From contig CAXBPY010000065.1 of the NCBI GenBank assembly GCA_963977675.1, forward strand, positions 1 to 14,622: DNA of 14,622 nucleotides. The letters are read 5' to 3'. Each line of letters opens with the position of its first letter. Position 1 is the stretch's first letter. The position numbers were made by a program, and so were the translations under genes. This document shows, one piece after another, positions 12,650-14,622 of the stretch. The notes under the pieces were generated by a model. That model was given only the letters and a program-made list of their open reading frames with translations. It did not search any database and was not told the DNA's origin. The DNA comes from CAXBPY01 sp003455275. Its GTDB lineage: Bacteria > Bacteroidota > Bacteroidia > Chitinophagales > UBA10324.

Positions 12650-14622
12650 ATGAATAATAAATTATTTTTTGCGACTCTCCTTTTCACTTTTCACTTTTCA
12701 CCTTTCACTTCTATTGCCCAACAAACTTTTCCTGTAAACGGAACGCACGATGAGCGCGAAGGATATTATGCTTTCACTCATGCAACGATTGCTGTTGATT
12801 ACAAAACGATGCTGAACGATGCAACACTTCTGATTCATGATGGAAAAATTGAGGCAGTTGGAAATAATATTTCGATTCCTGCTGGAGTAACCGTTATCGA
12901 TTGCAAAGGGAAATTTATTTATCCGTCTTTCATTGATCTCTATAGTGATTATGGGGTGGCTCCGCAGGAAAAGAAAAACGATGGCAACCGAGGTCCGCAA
13001 TTTCTCTCTGATAAAAAAGGAACTTACAACTGGAACGAAGCCATCATGTCGGAGTTCAATGCTGTAAGCACTTTCAACCCAAGCAGTGATGCTGCTTCAT
13101 CCGAGCGCTCACTTGGTTTTGGTGCCATGTTGGTGCAACGAATGGATGGAATTATGCGCGGCACCGGTGCATTCGTGCTCGCAGGTGATGAGAGTGGAAA
13201 TGAAATGGTGATGAACTCAAATGCCGCTGCATGTTATTCATTCAGCAAGGGTACGTCGTCACAAGATTATCCATCGTCACTGATGGGAAGCATTGCATTG
13301 CTGCGACAAACATTTTATGATGCACAGTGGTATGCAAAATGTGGAAGCACAGAAGAAGAAAACAGTTCGCTCGCCGCGCTCAACAAAGAGCTTTCTCTTC
13401 CACAAATATTTCAGGTGGATAATGACCTGAGTGTTCTGCGTGCTGATAAAGTGGGAGATGAATTCGGAATTCAATTCATCATCAAAGGAGCGGGCGATGA
13501 GTATCAGCGTTTGAATGAAATCAAATCTATAGGTGCATCGCTTATTGTGCCAATCAATTTTCCGAAGCCCTACAATGTCACTGATCCTTACGATGCAGAC
13601 ATCATTCCGCTCTCTGCGCTGATGAATTGGGAACAGGCGCCTGCAAATCTTGCGCGTATTGATGCGGCAGGAATTAATTTCTGTATCACGCAAGAAGGTT
13701 GTAGTGCAAATGATTTCTGGAAAAATCTTCGAAAGGCAATTGAATATGGATTGACAAAAACTGATGCGCTGAAAGCGCTCACTTACACACCGGCGCAGCT
13801 TTCAGGTGAATGGAGCGAAGTGGGTTCATTGGAAAAAGGAAAGCTCGCCAACTTTTTGATTTGTTCTGATTCAATTTTCAATGATGAAAATATTATTTAT
13901 CAGAACTGGGTTAAAGGAAAAATGTATCGCGTGAACGATGAAAAAATTTCTTCGCTAAAAGGAGAATATGATTTCACGCTGAACAGAATGGGCGCGATAA
14001 AACTTTCAATAAAAAATCCCGGAAGTAATGCGGGAGAATTGCAGTTTCATGATTCAACAAAAGCAGATGTGAAGTTTTCACTCGCTGATAATCTGATTTC
14101 AATTTCTTTCTCCATGCCCAAAGACACAACTAAACAACTTTATCGACTCAGTGGTTTTGTGGAGAATGGAAACATGCAGGGTAGCGGCTTTGATCCGAAA
14201 GGAAAAGAAGTGGTGTGGACTGCAACAAGAACTGGTGATGCAATTGAAAAGAAGGATTCTTCCAAAAACAAAAATGAAAAACCAGTTTTTGGAAAAGTTC
14301 TTTATCCGTTTGATGGATATGGTTGGGACACACTGCCGAAACAGGAAACTGTTCTATTCAAAAACGCAACCGTTTGGACGAACGAAGCAGAAGGAAATCT
14401 CGACAACACCGATGTGCTCATCAGCAATGGAAAGATTCAACAGGTTGGAAAAAATATTTCTGCTCCTTCAGGCGCGCGTGTGATTGATGCAACAGGAAAA
14501 TATCTGACTTCAGGAATTATAGATGAACACTCGCACATCGCGATTTCACAAGGTGTGAATGAAGGAACACAGTCAGTCACTTCTGAAGTTCGCATTGGTG
14601 ATGTAGTGAATTCAGAAGACAT
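12650..14622 (+). CDS. Secreted tandem amidohydrolase-family protein, N-terminal 657 residues (runs off right edge)
   Basis: The frame is open from ATG 12650 to the window end. Residues 1-23 are a signal peptide (SIA, then QQ). Residues about 45-102 form the opening strands of an amidohydrolase: DATLLIHDGKIEAVG, then VIDCKGKFIYPSFID. The usual metal-binding H-x-H is replaced by Y98-S99-D100. Residues about 371-425 (ALKALTYTPAQL, then GSLEKGKLANFLI) match the closing part of the same domain, so the first unit is a near-complete but probably inactive copy. After a beta-rich linker, a second unit begins near 567 (VLFKNATVW, DVLISNGKIQQVG, VIDATGKYLTSGIIDEHSHI) and keeps H627-S628-H629. Secreted two-unit amidohydrolases of about 1000 residues occur in Bacteroidota; the substrate is unknown, with peptidase or imidazolonepropionase-like hydrolase activity possible. 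A 7-bp tandem repeat lies in the signal-peptide codons. Confidence 0.85.
   Translation, partial: MNNKLFFATLLFTFHFSPFTSIAQQTFPVNGTHDEREGYYAFTHATIAVDYKTMLNDATLLIHDGKIEAVGNNISIPAGVTVIDCKGKFIYPSFIDLYSDYGVAPQEKKNDGNRGPQFLSDKKGTYNWNEAIMSEFNAVSTFNPSSDAASSERSLGFGAMLVQRMDGIMRGTGAFVLAGDESGNEMVMNSNAAACYSFSKGTSSQDYPSSLMGSIALLRQTFYDAQWYAKCGSTEEENSSLAALNKELSLPQIFQVDNDLSVLRADKVGDEFGIQFIIKGAGDEYQRLNEIKSIGASLIVPINFPKPYNVTDPYDADIIPLSALMNWEQAPANLARIDAAGINFCITQEGCSANDFWKNLRKAIEYGLTKTDALKALTYTPAQLSGEWSEVGSLEKGKLANFLICSDSIFNDENIIYQNWVKGKMYRVNDEKISSLKGEYDFTLNRMGAIKLSIKNPGSNAGELQFHDSTKADVKFSLADNLISISFSMPKDTTKQLYRLSGFVENGNMQGSGFDPKGKEVVWTATRTGDAIEKKDSSKNKNEKPVFGKVLYPFDGYGWDTLPKQETVLFKNATVWTNEAEGNLDNTDVLISNGKIQQVGKNISAPSGARVIDATGKYLTSGIIDEHSHIAISQGVNEGTQSVTSEVRIGDVVNSED
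12681..12708 (+). repeat. Four tandem copies of a heptamer (TTTTCAC) within signal-peptide codons
   Basis: Three perfect TTTTCAC units (12681-12701) are followed by CTTTCAC (12702-12708). They code for part of the hydrophobic core of the amidohydrolase signal peptide (LLFTFHFSPFTS). Since 7 is not a multiple of 3, gaining or losing one unit would shift the frame. Confidence 0.8.

Overview
The window is a stretch of AT-rich bacterial chromosome that looks like Bacteroidota. The signs are a secreted adhesin ending in a type IX secretion (T9SS) sorting domain, an acpP-fabF-rnc gene order common in that phylum, lipoprotein and L,D-transpeptidase families typical of it, promoters resembling the phylum's TTTG / TAnnTTTG boxes, and A-rich leaders without Shine-Dalgarno sequences. 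I see no tRNA, rRNA, CRISPR array, insertion sequence or prophage gene.

Layout: (1) 1-125, minus strand, the first 41 codons of recG, running off the left edge. (2) 126-792, mostly non-coding, with one possible 34-residue membrane peptide. (3) 793-3639, plus strand, a 948-residue secreted lectin/Ig-like/FN3 adhesin. (4) 3729-4178, a small MerR-type regulator, then 4232-5140, an uncharacterised lipoprotein. (5) 5194-5877, minus strand, a YkuD_2-type L,D-transpeptidase, convergent with the lipoprotein gene. (6) 6261-8498, minus strand, the acpP-fabF-rnc operon for fatty-acid synthesis and RNA processing. (7) 8683-9632, plus strand, a membrane-anchored alpha/beta hydrolase gene interrupted by one missing base. 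(8) A strong bidirectional terminator at 9690-9721. (9) 9741-12361, minus strand, the ribosomal-protein run rpsH-rplF-rplR-rpsE-rpmD-rplO. (10) 12650 to the right edge, plus strand, a large secreted tandem amidohydrolase, partial.

How the parts relate: acpP and fabF supply fatty-acid elongation and are probably co-transcribed with rnc, whose TTG start lies 3 nt after the fabF stop and in the same frame. The ribosomal cluster is the middle of the classical spc operon cut out of its usual setting. rpsN is absent upstream and secY downstream, and the block has its own candidate promoter in front of rpsH and a terminator after rplO. The cell-envelope genes (adhesin, lipoprotein, transpeptidase, amidohydrolase) are single units with no obvious shared pathway.

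I did not find a clearly new multi-gene system. The points most worth a second look are the isolated spc segment with a hairpin at the predicted mRNA 5' end, a 7-bp tandem repeat inside the amidohydrolase signal-peptide codons that could switch the gene off and on, the degenerate first half of that amidohydrolase, the single-base lesion in the hydrolase, and several dyads sitting on predicted promoters.
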